Positions 22,990-36,600 of a DNA stretch of 64,000 nucleotides are shown here, in pieces (the first letter of the stretch is position 1; every line of letters starts with the position of its first letter). The translations under genes were made by a program, and so were the position numbers. The stretch lies in NCBI GenBank assembly GCA_948567375.1, contig OX419755.1:5709001-5773000 (forward strand), read 5' to 3'. The stretch comes from Lunularia cruciata. Its lineage: Eukaryota; Streptophyta; Marchantiopsida; Lunulariales; Lunulariaceae. The notes beneath the pieces were generated by a model. It saw only the letters and a list, made by a program, of their open reading frames with translations. It was not told the DNA's origin and did not search any database.

Positions 22990-24420
22990 GTCCAATCTTA
23001 CGATAGTGAAGCAAAAGGTGGAAAATCCTCTCATGCTCGTGGGGATAGACTATCTCTTGTTTGCCGCAATAACACTTGGAGAGAAAAGGATCCTCCCTCC
23101 ACCTCTGTCACATAAGTCTCCAAAATTGGCCATCAACAACCACAAAACGAGAGGAAAGTAAGGGTGTCGAGAGAGCCAAACTACCCAAAAATGCTATAGG
23201 TTCCGTCTCCTCCATAGAAAGCAAGCCAACCCCACCACATGAGATCGGCAAAGACGTCTATCTACGTGCCAAATCCCCTATCACACACTCAAAAGTCCCT
23301 AGTCCAATAATATCACCAAAGACTCCCATAATCCTCCTATCAAATGCTCTCAAACATGATAAGAAGGACGGTGAAGAAGGAATCGTACGGATGAGGTAGG
23401 ATGGTCACCGAGAAATATTGGAAGAGAGTATACCAAATGCCACTTGCGGATCTCCTAGCAATGGAAGGTCATCCACATGGAGAACATCCTCTGCAGGGGC
23501 AACATCTAAGAAGCGTGCGACAAAATCCTCCGATCCTACTGGCACTCCAAGAACACAAATCCCCTCTGGAAGCTCAAGGTGGGAAGGGATATCTAAAGGG
23601 GACCATGAACTACACTTTGACACATTGACTCTCAAGCCTACTAGATGTAGCTCGGAAGTCAAGTAGTCCAAGGCCTGCCTAATCTAATCTATAGGGCCTA
23701 CGATATGTGTATCATCTGCCAAGGAGTGAAATACACAACATGGCATGGCCAAAGTAGTAGATAGAAGAGCTCTCAAGTGAGCCTTGGCAAATAAGCCCCC
23801 CCCCCCCCCCCCCCCCCCAAAAAGGATCTCCCTGACGTGTATCAACAACTAACTCCAAGACGGTGATTCCCTCTTGTGAACCACCATGCTGGTAGTAAAG
23901 TGAAGCAGGAGAGCCATAAAACGACCGCACAAAAGGAATGAGACTTGCCAAGGATCCACCAGCCTCCCTGAGCTCTCTAAAGATGGATGCACGTGAGACG
24001 CTATTAAAAGTGTTCTCAACATCCACCTGTAGGACGACCCACTCCGGATGGATATCTAGGAGTGCTCTAATGCCTAGAGATATAGCCTCACATCCTCCAA
24101 GTGTAGCTACTCCAAACTGATGTGGACTAAGGTGTTATCAAAAGTGAGAATGATGTTGAAGGACAATGGTACAATTGACCAAACGCAAAAAGATCTCTCC
24201 AATAGCAATCGGCCTAATGCCTCCCGTGTCCTTCTCCATCGCGAGAAGTCGACTAGCACCTAATACCCGACTAATAGACATAGGAATGTCTCCTCTTGCT
24301 ACTGATTTAGCCACCTAAAACAACTCGTTAAAACCACTAGAAGGATCATCTACCTTGAAGCAATCTCTAAGGTGCTCATAAACCATCCTTGACAGGCCTC
24401 TTGAGGAAAGGCAAGGGGTA
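22990..24420 (-). pseudogene. LINE reverse transcriptase, broken (copy A)
   Basis: RT motifs in order on the minus strand: SISRVLGASRLLAM and GIRPIAIGEIFLRLV (about 24,190-24,300), HQFGVATLGG (about 24,090-24,125), VDVENTFNSVSRASI (about 23,985-24,030, catalytic Asp), TRQGDP (about 23,825-23,840), then a poly-G run where coding should continue, and SLADDTHIVG (about 23,698-23,730, the YxDD-box equivalent). LELPEG and VLGVPVG (about 23,540-23,590) and LPISCGGVGLLSMEE (about 23,210-23,260) mark the thumb side. Several stops and frameshifts. Confidence 0.85.
23796..23818. repeat. 23-base C homopolymer inside the LINE RT
   Basis: Uninterrupted Cs (Gs on the coding strand) directly after the codons for TRQGDP. 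The length is prone to sequencing and assembly error. Confidence 0.9.
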
Positions 24421-25209
24421 GTGCACAATGCTAGTGCAACTAGCGACCTATCAAGACATAAAGGCTGCTCAGGCTAATAATCTAAGACCTATATTGGTAG
24501 TCCCTCTACTGCTATAGGATGTAGTGATCGTAGGGAAGAGATACTCTCATCAGTAGGATTTGCCATAGACAAAGGGTGTAACACTCGTGCTGCTATGCTA
24601 AACTCTCCCGCTTAACCCAATGTCCTACACCGTCGTAATTGAGTGGACTCTGTGGTATCCTGTGGCGATGCCTTTCTCCTAAATCGTGTAGCCCTAACAG
24701 ACTCCTCCTAAAGGGCTGCCCAATCTCTCGCTCGGAATCGACGAAATCTAGCAACCACCTCTCTATGCCCCGCACGTCCTCCTCTAGCATAACACAGACA
24801 CCATCAAGGGAGTAAGAGGAATAGAAACCATGCTAACTTGTCCAAGGGATCACGTGCCAAACGATCAAGTGGTAGGCGAAAACTCTATCTAACCACATCA
24901 TGGAGTGTGTGGGGTAGCCTATGGAATAGACATGGACATGGAAAACCAGTCTCAAATAACCCCAAAATGCAACCCGCCTGAGAAGCTAACCACTCCCACG
25001 ACTCGATTGATATCCCTGGAACGATCAACAAAGGGATAGAAGAAGCGTGCATAATCCCGAGTGTCACTACTGTCGATGTGGTCGCTCGTCTCACGTGGGC
25101 ATCCCAAATGATCCAATCATAGTCCTTGTGCATCTTTCCCACATGGGTTTTTATTCCTTGTGAGGTAAAACGTCGATGACACACCGGGCATTGTGTATCT
25201 CAAGTCACT

Positions 25210-25690
25210 CTAGGTGACCCCACATGGGAAAGTGTAGCCATGGTTAGCACAAGAATAATAATAGTATCACATGTTGCTCCTCTCCATATCTGCAAAACCA
25301 CAACCTTTCACATCCCAACTCACATAATAAAACAATCTCTCCAAACCCTAAAATCTATAAATTTTCATAACTTTCAATTTCTATCTCCAAAATTTTCAAA
25401 CTAAATTCCTATAAAATTTAATCATGAAAACAAAAGGATTGAAAATTAAAATTCAAGACCATCACTCTCATCACAATGTATGATGATCACTCTAAACCCT
25501 ACAAGAATTAAAAAAATTCATAACTTTCTACTCCATTCTCCATAGTTTTCAATCTAGATGCCAATGGAACCGATGTTGGTAAACAAAGAGAATATACTAT
25601 TCACTCTGAGTGCTAAGTACTACAGAGCCCTCAGAAGTTATAAATATCTTCTCAAGTCTCTCCCTCTCCTCTCCCGTCTCCACACTCTCC
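25210..25690 (-). repeat. dispersed repeat, copy 2
   Basis: Similar over most of its length to 6,600-7,000, with shared blocks GCACAAGAATAAT, CATAACTTTCAATTTC and TTTTCAATCTAGATGCCAAT. It adjoins the 5' end of LINE copy A. Confidence 0.65.
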
Positions 25691-27535
25691 CGCAGCTCCC
25701 GATCATCATTCTTGTAATTGAGAACAGTCAAATTTGGAATCTGTTCGATGCATCTTGATACATCATCTGTTTTGCCCATTGAAGGATTAGTCACTTGGAA
25801 GCAGTTACGTAAAACTCTACCACCCTTTAGCCTCTATTGTACGTTTCGTCCTTTCATATATCTGATAGGTGCACCTTCAGTTCCTATAACGACAATACAA
25901 TTTTGTTCTAAACGCAGATTTAGCATAAACAACCCTGAAATTGCTGATTATGTCAACTGTGGTAGATAATAAGGAGGCTAGATCTGGAACTGAAGCCCAC
26001 CCACCAACCAATCAGGTGAAGATCGACAGAAAATAAAAACAATGATTTCGAGAGGCCAGCTTTTGTGCATCAACTGAAACTCGAATCGGTATGCAGTGAT
26101 CTCTGCTACTGAAACGATGATCTGTCTCGTCATGGGATCTATCTATGTGCCTACTACGAAGTTGTCCGCGAGTAAACACTGGGATCAAACAATCTAAACG
26201 CCACAACATGACGTGAAAGTATCTTGCAAGTATGGACAGCTTTTTGAAGGAGAACTTTTGGGGCGTCTGAAAGCCTCACAGATTGTAAAGCGGTAAATGC
26301 ACGACCAAACGTACAGATCATTTACAAGTTACGACTAGCTTTTCCAGTTATTCGCAGTACATTCTTGTGACAAGGAGTGTCACGCGCTGCATTTGCAATT
26401 CGCATTCGAAACTACCCTCAAGAGAATTGTCGAGACATTTTGGAGACATCCGTTTGGTTGTATTCAAGTAAGCGCGCCTGAAATGTCCCGCCTACCGAGG
26501 ATTGCACTATATGGCTAGATCCCTCGCTATCTTGAACTAGGTGGTGGGGCATCTAATGAAGATGGCCCGGCAGGGGAGTAATTGTCCCGTGATGAAGAAG
26601 CTGGAGCTCCGCGGTCAAGATGTCGTCTTTCTCACTCCGTGGTATTCGTGGATCTCTTTTCGCCATGGCGAAGACTTCATGGTGAGGCCTCTCTCCAGTT
26701 AGCTTAAAGAGGCTTCAATTTGCGTGACCTTCTCGTGTTCAGCTTTTCATGGTTCTGATGATTCAAGTTCATGACAAACGTAATCGTGAATCACATACAC
26801 ATGGAGGCACTTGTGTCTCAGATACGCAGGAAAAGGGGATTTGAAATGAGAAAGCAAGTGGTGAAGACTTCACTTCATTGCATCTGCGGTTTGGACATTT
26901 CAGTCATTACCGCTGCTCATCCGAACACGATCGTCAGTCCTAGATCTTGCTTCAAGTTCTCGCAGAAGGAGAAAAGACGAATTACAACTGCAACTACTGC
27001 GGTGTTCTACATTGTGGAACAGTTCGACTGTCCAGCTTGTTCTTGTCTTCTCTGTCTACGAGTTTGTAGATCAACTTCCTATCTTAGATCGAACCGCTTT
27101 CGAAGATGTCCAGGATTATCAATAGACCCATATCTAGCAAAATCAAATTTCCCTTCGATCAATACTTTGTACACTGCTGCTGTCTTGTCTGCCTCCTATT
27201 CACCTCTTGATTCCACAATGCAGCTCTGAGGTCCATTTCCAATGGTCTGCAACGATCTATAATACCTTAAATTTGTAAGGAGTCGGCATCCAGACATTTA
27301 GAAAATAAATGGATGGGTGCAAAAACCGCCACAATGTCAGCTTTACAGGACAATTGGCCGAAATACCCGACCATGATAATGTCTGACATTGGATTGGGCA
27401 GAAAACACAAACCATACTCTCTATGCACATGAACATGTGTGTGCAGCATATAACTTGCTCCAGAGTTTTCTTTACCTGAGTACGAAAATTGTGGAGTATG
27501 GTACAGAGGGCCAATTCTTGACCGGTTTGTAAATG
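25691..27535. other. intergenic, downstream of the ethylene receptor
   Basis: No supported gene. The first few hundred bases below 27,535 should hold the receptor's 3' UTR. A 152-residue plus-strand frame at 26,771-27,229 has no recognisable domain. Confidence 0.5.
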
Positions 27536-30500
27536 CTATCTAAGGCTTCCATTGTGAGGGGCTTTCCGTAAAAGCTTGCAGAGCTCAATGCTCATATCCC
27601 CAAGAGAGATCGGCTTTAGTACAACACCATCCATTCCGATTTGTAGACAACGATCACGGGTATCCTTGTCAGTATTTGCTGTCAAAGCCACCACTAAAGG
27701 TCGATCCTCTGGCCGAAACCTCTGACGGATCCTCATGGCAACTTCATATCCGTCCATTTCTGGCATGCAAAGATCCAGTAGGAGAACCTCGAACGAACTG
27801 CCTGGCTGCGATAGCGTCGCCAGACACTGGTGACCTGATTCCACAACAGTTGTATGGCAACCTAGCCGATCTAATAACCTGCGCGTGACAATGCGGTTGA
27901 CACTGTTATCATCTGTGACCAGAACTTTCAAACCTTTCAAGTCCACTTTGTTCAGCTGTTCGTCGCGTGTTAGTCTCTCTCGCTTTCCAGTGCCTGACGT
28001 TGGCAACAATTGCAGCCGGAATATGAATGTTACGGTTGAGCCTTTACCCAGGCCCTCGCTTTCGATCCATATGTGGCCGTGCATCAGCTGCAAAAGTCGT
28101 AGAACATGATTTTTAGATTCCTTGGTTAGGCAAAGTGATTTCATCTTAAAACTGAAAGGGTAATCTATACGGAAGCTGAACTGAAAAGCAAGAGTGAAGT
28201 AGAGCCGATAAAAAATGACAGGCTACACGCACAACTAGCTGAAACAGACGGACGGATTAAAACCAAAAACGAGTTGATGAGCATTAAACCAATCCGAGAT
28301 CCACTTATATCTTTTCCCTTGCTCGTCATCATATATTTCATTCAACTATGAGATGGGCTTCACTTCACTGTGGAGCTTAACAAGAACAGGATGAACAGAG
28401 GCTTCGAGAGCAGGTGCCAGAGGAGAGAAACTCCCCTTCTTACTCTAACCCAGAGCACATGAAAGTCCATCGCGAGATCCGGGGTGACTCATTCCAGTTC
28501 GCTTTCATTTGTGTATATTGCTATGTCTTGAAGAGCTCGGCAGGATCAATGTAGAAAACACCAAGAGGGGCAAGATCATGTTTGCTGAGGATTTGGATAT
28601 ATTACCTGCACGAACTTCTTACAAATGGCGAGTCCCAACCCTGTTCCGCCATAGTTGCGTGTAGTAGTGCTATCTGCCTGTACAAACTTGTGAAACAGTC
28701 TCGGAATGTCACTCTCCCTGAGACCAAGTCCTGTATCCTGTACCTCAATCCGAATGTACACAAAGCCTTCAATTGGTTGAGGTCTCCAACTGGGGTGTAG
28801 CGGGTCCCACCTCCCATCACCTTTTTCCACCTTAACTAACACGGACACATATCCGGTTTTGGTGAACTTGACAGCATTACCTATCACGTTTAGAGATGTT
28901 TGCAAGAGTCTTTTCTCATCACCGATTACATGTCCGGGAACGTCGTCTGCAATCTCAAAGAAAAACTCCAAGCCTTTACCCCTTGCCATAGGTTTTGCCA
29001 AGTTTCCTGCTTCCCTCAGAACTGTGGGTAGATCAAATGGTGCAAGTTCAAGAATCAAGCTCCCATCTTCCAATCTTGAGAAATCCAGCACATCATTGAT
29101 CAGAGTGGAAAGAAGACTGCTGCTTTTGACAACCGTATCCACCATGGCCCGCTGCTCCATGCTTAAATTTCCTTCCTGAAGTAAGGATGATAGTGCAATA
29201 ATTGCATGCATTGGGGTGCGCATTTCGTGATTCATCACTGCTAGAAAATCGTTCCTGGCTCTGATTGCTGTCTCTGCTTCTAGTCTAGCTTGTTGCAAAG
29301 CTTTATTTTGCTCAACCAACTTATCCCTCGTACGCTGTGAATCCTCCAAAACTGCTGCGTGAGAGAGTGCAACTGCTACCTGTAATACAGACATCACGTG
29401 ATTAGGACCCAAGAAGACGAAAATACCAGTGGAACTTGGCTATAGAACATATCTCATGGTTCGCCATGACAAGGTCAAACTTGTCCTCCATTGCTAACTA
29501 TTAACATCCATGTCGGTTTCGGCATCCACCTACGGAGTCGCCTAAACTCGACCTCCATACTCAGGGTAGAAGGTTTTAAAAACAAACCGCAAGAACTAAC
29601 TTTGCACGTGATTATTTACCTGATCTGCCACCACCTCAACCATCTCAAGTTCATGGGGCCTCCATTGCTGTCCACTTTCGCTTGGCAACACGAGCACGAG
29701 AATGGCATACGACGCATGAAAAGTCTCTGGAGTTCCCCCCTTGAAGTTTGAAACATGGAGAAGAGGCAATCTAACAGCAGCCATTGCTCCTGATAAAAGG
29801 CGATGATTACTTTCCCTTCCCAAAGAACAGGTGGGAGGAATAATCACCGCTGCCCTAGTCTGCACAATGAGTCGGACCGAGGCATCTCCTGCAGGTATAG
29901 TGATCGGAACTTGTACCAATCTCCTCTCCAGTTCATGTGTCAACTCCAGTGCATTACCATCCACATTTGGCATCCACACAGTACAGTTCTCAAGGCTGAG
30001 AGTTTTAGCAAGCTCGATGAGAGTCGTGTTGAGAATAGTATGGCGATCCAATGTACTGCGAATCTCATGCGTTAACATCCTCACATGTCGTCCGACTTCC
30101 TCCTGTGTTTTAATTATGTCCATTTCCCTGTCTAACTCAGCAGCCTTATGCTTAAGAAAGAGTTCCCGCACCTTCACGTGCAGAAGTTCTGGTATAATGT
30201 GCACCAGCGTGATAGCCGTTGCGCAAGAAACCACTGCAGTGAGAATTTTTAGAACTGTCTGTGCCACAACAACAGTGTAGGAGTGGGGTCCATACGTCCA
30301 GATAGCTATGAAATGTGTCAACCCACAAAGCACTATAAATGCGCCGAACTGAATAATGACCCATCGGAATGGGAACATATGAGAGCAGCTCACAAAGTAG
30401 ACAAGCTCCAATGGTATTGAGAAATACGCAAGGGCAATGAGAAAATCGCTGGCAAGCTGGCAGCGAGTCATCCCTTCATCGGCAGATGCCCAAACTTCAT

Positions 30501-30615
30501 CCTCACATGTACAGCCAGGAATTATTCCTGGAGGCGAAGTGACCGTCCCTGCTACAACTGCTATGACTACCATAAGGGTCATCAGCACAGTCAATGATCT
30601 CCATAATTTCGTCAT
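27536..30615 (-). CDS. ethylene receptor, hybrid histidine kinase, subfamily II layout with intact kinase motifs (ETR2/EIN4-like)
   Basis: Perceives ethylene at the ER membrane and signals through CTR1-type kinases. Coding exons (minus): 30,615-29,620; 29,379-28,606; 28,087-27,536; all introns phase 0 with GT/AG; 773 residues. Residues 1-23 form an extra hydrophobic leader, the mark of subfamily II. The sensor keeps the Cys pair (35, 37), Asp57, Tyr64, Ile94, Cys97 and His101, which correspond to the copper and ethylene site of ETR1 (Cys65, His69). A GAF domain spans about 160-330. The kinase has the phospho-acceptor His383 ([10 protein letters not shown]), N box ([11 protein letters not shown]), G1 (DTGLGL), F (LFHKF) and G2 (GGTGLGL). 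The receiver has Asp649/650, phospho-acceptor Asp695 ([12 protein letters not shown]) and Lys748. A pyrimidine-rich AG ending at 30,681 suggests a 5' UTR intron. Angiosperm subfamily II members usually lack several kinase motifs; here all are present. Confidence 0.95.
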
Positions 30616-33600
30616 AGGGCTGAATGTTGTGAAATTTGCAGAGCCCTAAATCCCAGGATAGGCACAAGTGTGGGCGTCACCTGCAGAATGCAAAAGAATT
30701 ATAAGAACAAGCAAAACAAGGAGTCAAACTTCCCAAAGAGGGCTCGGTGATTGCATCGTAGGGGTACTAGAAGAGAAACATATAGCTCCACAAGCGCACT
30801 AAGTACATGGCATGGAACCTATGAAGCCGAACTCTTCTTCCTATCAGACTTGCCAATCTACTTACTGTATTGTAGAAATCGAACTGCCTGTGAAGATCAT
30901 GCCCATTTGTGATCTAGTCATTAAACTGCGCTTTAAATTCATGGCTCTCGAACCGCAGGTACATGCCACATTCTGGAAACCATTCCGAGAACCAGGTGCA
31001 CAAGCCGGGAACAGCAGTAGCATGTTCCTCTCGACTATCCACACTTGCAACCGAGAAACTTACATGGCTGTTCAACAATCTCCCATTTCATTTGAAGACC
31101 TCCACATAATTTAGGGCAAATCTGGTCTCCGAACGTCTCGAAAAGTACTCATTGTTGACTGGCTGATGCCGTAACCACCATTTCATCTTCCCTGTATCAA
31201 GTGGGAAGTACACCTATTCCATTCTGCAACCAATTTCTAAATTCTTCCAGTCCTGGCAATCAACCCTGCAAGCAAAGGCAATTATTCAGAGAGGATCTTA
31301 TTATAGCGATATGGCATACGAGCTTATCTAAATGTATGGTTAGTGCTTGTAAAAACTCCTGCATATTGTTATGTTTCTTCGAGAACATGGAGTTTAAGAT
31401 CTCACAATAACACCGTTGTTTGATGGCCCGCAAATGAAAGTCCAATGACCTCTCAGAGTGCTCAGGGTTTAGTATCACCTCGTAAAACCCGCAAAACCTT
31501 GAGAAGGCAAGAACTTGGCTGAGTAAAAATTCACCCTAGGACACGTGAAGATCTTTTACTAAGCTGTAAAGGTTGGCCAGAAAAGGGCAAAGATCTGGCG
31601 CGCAGAGCGTCAACCAAACGTTTAAAAGTTAAAGTTGGTTGAAGAAGGTCTGCGAAAAGGCAAAGCAATGGACGTCGTCCGCAGGGCAGAAAGAGTAGAA
31701 TCCTGGTATCCAGTGATAATAGCGGCGACTCTTATGCATTCGTTTTAGGCGGTCACGAAACATAAGAGGCGTCCGACATACATCAGTCTCAGAATAGTTA
31801 TTATCCCTGAAAGCCAATCCATAAGACCTTGAATGAAATTTCGATCTTCCAAAATACAAGTTGCGGAGAGCTCCAATAGCGAGACCACTTTCACCAACTG
31901 ATGGCCGAGAAGCATTGACGCCAGCTCATTCCTATACCATAGTCAAGCCACACACCGAAGTTCCACCTTCCCATCCACTCCAGTACAAAGTTTATGACTA
32001 GGTCTTGGCATAGCCAAATAGCCGATCAAACTGCTGGTAGGACAATAGGAAAAGACAGAATGATTGGAGGCAAAGGGCTGGATCAACGACCTGCTTGCTA
32101 TGCTTCAGTCATGTTATCGATTCGGTACGGCATGTGGAGCTCGGTAATAAGGTTGCATAGCCTCTCCCGATACAAGCCGGCAGTAGCTCAATATGCCAAT
32201 TGCTGGAGAATGAAATCGGATCCTATTTCACCTCGATTCTATGTCTCCTCACGCTGAACTCCAGTCTTTTCCCTGGAGCCAGCTCTGAATCTTTCCAAGT
32301 GTCCTAGAACACTTGCCAACATTTTCCTCCTTATGAGGATCCCATACCAGTGTCTACGCCTCGACAATGACCAGAAGCTACTAGTTCATCAACTCAGCAC
32401 CGACGAGCAACTCTACCACTCTCGCCACGCTTCCAACCAGGTAGGGACGACTTGGCTCCCCCGGCCTATGTCGATGACCATCGAAGTATACAGTCAGTAA
32501 CGCTAGAATTCGTGAACTCAGAACCGCCAAAAGTTCGTCGCGTCAGCAAATGCCAAGGAACTACAAGGAAAGAGACTCAATCGGCTAAGAGCTCTCACTC
32601 TCGGAAGACCATAAATACTGAACGGGAAGATAGGCGCTTTCCTTTCCTTCTCTTCCGCCACCGATAAATAAAAAAACCGATACTTGCTTCACCTCGTGTC
32701 CAAAAATCTGCTCCCCCACCCACCAACCAAATACACCACCAGCACTCTCGCCGAGTCTCGCCTCCTTCCTCTTCACCAAGCTTTGCTGCCACCACGGAGT
32801 CGTTCAAAAACTCATGCCTCGAATCCTGCGAAAATCACTCGTTCTGAAATTCCCCGAACCAGCTCCGTTCTCCCAGACTCCGTATCTCGATTCGAATCTC
32901 CTCTCTCAAGCCGGCCAGGAATTGCTAAAACCCTAGCAAGTACCACCGTCTTCCATCTCTATCTCACTTCCTTTCCAATCATTCACCTCTTCACTCTTCT
33001 TACAACACCTCCTCCGGGTTTCCCACTCCGCACCTCAATCACACGCAGTGTACCTCCCCTCCGACAGCTGCAGAATCCCTCCTCCTTCCCCTCCTCTCTC
33101 TCTCCTTTACCAAAACAAAACAGCAGAGACAGTAGCTGCAGGAGCAGCGGCATATGTATCTCCACCTCTTCCTGTATCCTATTCGTCTCTTGCTCCCCAC
33201 CCTTCGCTCAATGGCGGAATAACGAGGGACCGGAGGAAGGAAAAAGGAAGGAGCGTGACTAGAGAGAGAGAGGACAGCGGGAGGAGGTATCAGACACCGC
33301 GGCCAATTACGAACGCGAATCGCGAATAGTGGCAGGAGAAAATTCAGATTTTCTTTCTCTCATCCGGTGGGACGATTCGAGAACCTCTACGCCGACGTCG
33401 TTGTCCCCGTCGTCGTTTTTGGTAGCTGCACCGTCAATGTGCTCAGTCAGTCAGTTATTCAGTCAGTGAGTCATGTCGAAACAAAGGAGCGCAAAAGCGA
33501 AGCCGATTTGCCTTTCCCATCGCCAGATCTCCCTCTGCTCTGCTGCTTCTGCCACGGTGTATAGCCAGCCGATGCTGCGCAGACGTATTCCACGTCTGCA

Positions 33601-36600
33601 GTTAACCGCAGCGAAGCGGATTCTGCTGAAGGAGGGTAATCCGAGCAAGGAAAATCCTCGCATCACAGGGTTAACTCATCCCAAGCCCGCACGATCACGT
33701 AACTCTTGTGATCGGGTCCACATAACGCAAACTCTATATCATGTAGGTTGACTCTAGTTAGTCTAGAATTCCTTGAACCCAGCCACTTAAGCCATATTTT
33801 TGCCTGAAATTGCATGCACAATGATATCCCTTTCTACACTATTATTACCAATAGAAGACCTTCATTTTATTTATTATATTTGAGCAAGGACTTTGAGTAG
33901 GATGGCCAACTGGCAGCCTTGTTCTATGGGAAAAGAAAAGGATCCTGACGTACCTCTACTTTAAGGTTTTTCTCTTCGTCTTCTGGGCTCATTTTATATC
34001 TTTGCCACTTTAACTCCTCTTTATTTCTCCTCATTTCTCGCATGCTTTCAAAGTGCTCTGTATTTCCTAACCCTTTACGTCAGCATACAATAAGAATTGG
34101 TTGGCATTGGTGTTTAACGCGAAGAGCATGTCATATTAGTTCTTCAGCAAATCACGACACTCCTCTAAAAATAAAATTTCGTATCATGCAAATATAAACG
34201 ACTGAAGACTTTTAATACTAGTGATTAGAAATCAAATAAAGTTAGGTAAATGATCATATTCTCATATAGTCTCAACTTCATGATTTCCAAGGTCTTGGAG
34301 GAAATATTGTATATTATTAGGTCAGGAAATAATAGAAGACTTAAACAGAAAGGGATCTTCAATACAAGCAACGCATGCATGGAAATTAAATCATTGAAAA
34401 AAGATGCAATGGTGTCTCTTACCCTTCTAATATTTTATTTTAAGATGTTACATGTATCTAGAAGAGTTTCGTATTCTACTATCTTGACCTTGAAAATTTG
34501 AAACTATGTACTATCTTGGAGACTTTGAATTACTACTTTTATTGTCTTTAGAAAGCTTTAGAATCCGCTTTTCTTCTTGTTGAACTATGGCATAAGTGTT
34601 TGGTCATTTCACATGCAGAATTCTATCATTTATTGTAGTGTATTTTGACTATGATTTTCATTTGGTCCGTGATAAGGTATTGTCAACTATTCTTATATAT
34701 GTATAGATTTTATATCCTTAATGCATTTTTCATGAATTCAACATCAACTGATTATACTAACATGGGTGTAAACTTTATTAAACATATTGCGTGTAGATTA
34801 GTAAATAACATATGTTCACTTTCTGTTGAGCCTCGCGCTCTTTATTTTCTCTAGCACTTGTTTGTGGCTTGTTCTCCTTTTCCGTTTCCTTCGGGTACTA
34901 TACACATATTTCTATTCACTTGCTAAAACACATCACGCTTATTCCTCGAGCATCATATCTTATTATTAATCTTAGCTATTCAGATATTTTAATACACATA
35001 CACTAGGTCTGATTAAGTACCTTCTAATTCTTTAAGGTACCTCAGCTTTAGTTATTTAAAAACTTTGGTTATATAGATGAAATCATCAGTCATCCTACTT
35101 TAACGACTTTATACTCTCGAAGACCGCGTCCGACAAGCAATATCATGTGAATAGAGTATCAAATCTTCACGAAATCTACATAGATTGTATTCTAGATGAA
35201 AGGAAAGCCTTCTTTATCTTAGAGTAATATAATTGATTTAGTAACATTTGAAGGATAATTTGTATATTAAAGATATATTAATGACTCGTGTTATAGTATG
35301 TTATAGTATGTTACAGTGGGTCTTTCCATGTACTAAGCTCAAAATCTATCCCCGTGTACCTTAAGTTAGTATATCTATAATTTTAAGAGAAAGTTTCATA
35401 CACCCATAATATGTGACCAGTACGTTTACTTTTGGAAATGAGGGGAGATAACTCAGAATAATTTAACATTACAAGTGTGTCTTACGTAAGTACCAATACT
35501 GTCATCTGAAAAATATTTATCTACCATTCTTCTCAGAATCGTTAGACTTGTTTTATTATTACCTTTTAAATAAAAATAACTACTGCAAAGCCATCAAGAT
35601 TATTCTGACATCAAATTTAGAAGATCTTTACAGAAATAGATGCAAAACAACACCACCATCATTTGAAGAAGCATACAATTATGAAAAAGTAATGCCTCCC
35701 AGAATATGAAATAAAATGTATAGATGTGAAATAGTAAATGTATGACAAGATGAAACATAACCACCAAATGCAAATAGATCCTCCGAGTGATGACATAATA
35801 ATTTAGGGACCTGGATAGACTGACCTCATCACATATCGTATCGCACATTTAGGGAGGAGTACCGGAGAAAACAAACTTTCCTTCACATTCTAAAAGGACA
35901 CTATCTGTCCCGGTCCTACCTTCTAAGATCTTTGAGACTGAAACAATTAATTAAAATAATGGCAAAATTAGAAAAACTTTACATATGTGTCCTATTGCTT
36001 TTGTCTTAACTCGTTTATGATCTTTACGTTACTGAAACTAACTCTCTCTGTTACTTTATATGATCGCATCACCATCATAATAACACCTACTGTAGAGACG
36101 TGTTCTATACTCCAAGTTTTCTTGGACTATAGAAAATTTGCATTCCCCAATTAATTTAATGATGGAGAACTTATGATTAAAAATTTCACTTAAACAGATT
36201 AATAAGATGTCCTTCATGACTTGACCTCCAAGAGGAGTAGAAATGAAGCTGCTTTCCCATACAAAAATATTAATAAAGAAAAAATCCTGGATTAAAATTT
36301 ATCAAATTAGACAATACACCGCTAGGATTGAACTACGAAAATTAGGATTTTTTAACTACTCTAACATGAATTAATTTGAATTAGTTTGTATGTTTAGCAA
36401 TGTACACCTAAAAAAATTCAAAAATATTAACCATACACACTCTTTTTTTTTAATCAATCATCAGATCCACAATAAGCCAGGTTATAACCGCTAATACACC
36501 TAAGTGAACCACTTAGTCAAATGTATAACATATTTACGGAATATTGCTGCAACTTGAGTCAAGATATGTTTGGTGAATAACTTCATTATAATTGCAAAAA

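Larger units (their letters stand above)
22000..25205 (-). mobile_element. non-LTR retrotransposon with N-terminal zinc finger, RT and restriction-like endonuclease (LINE copy A)
   Basis: Minus-strand order: a C2H2 finger (CPVC then H and H, about 25,110-25,190), an RT (about 22,990-24,420), a CCHC-type motif (about 22,690-22,760), a PD-(D/E)XK-like endonuclease (22,152-22,570) and a 3' tail with the GGAGCTTAGCCCC hairpin (22,077-22,089). This is the plan of R2-type LINEs, which nick DNA with a restriction-like enzyme instead of the APE nuclease of plant L1 elements. Frames are broken by stops and shifts, so the copy is dead. A 23-C run at 23,796 interrupts the RT. The 5' end is placed where the dispersed repeat at 25,210 begins; that repeat might instead be its 5' UTR. 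Confidence 0.8.
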
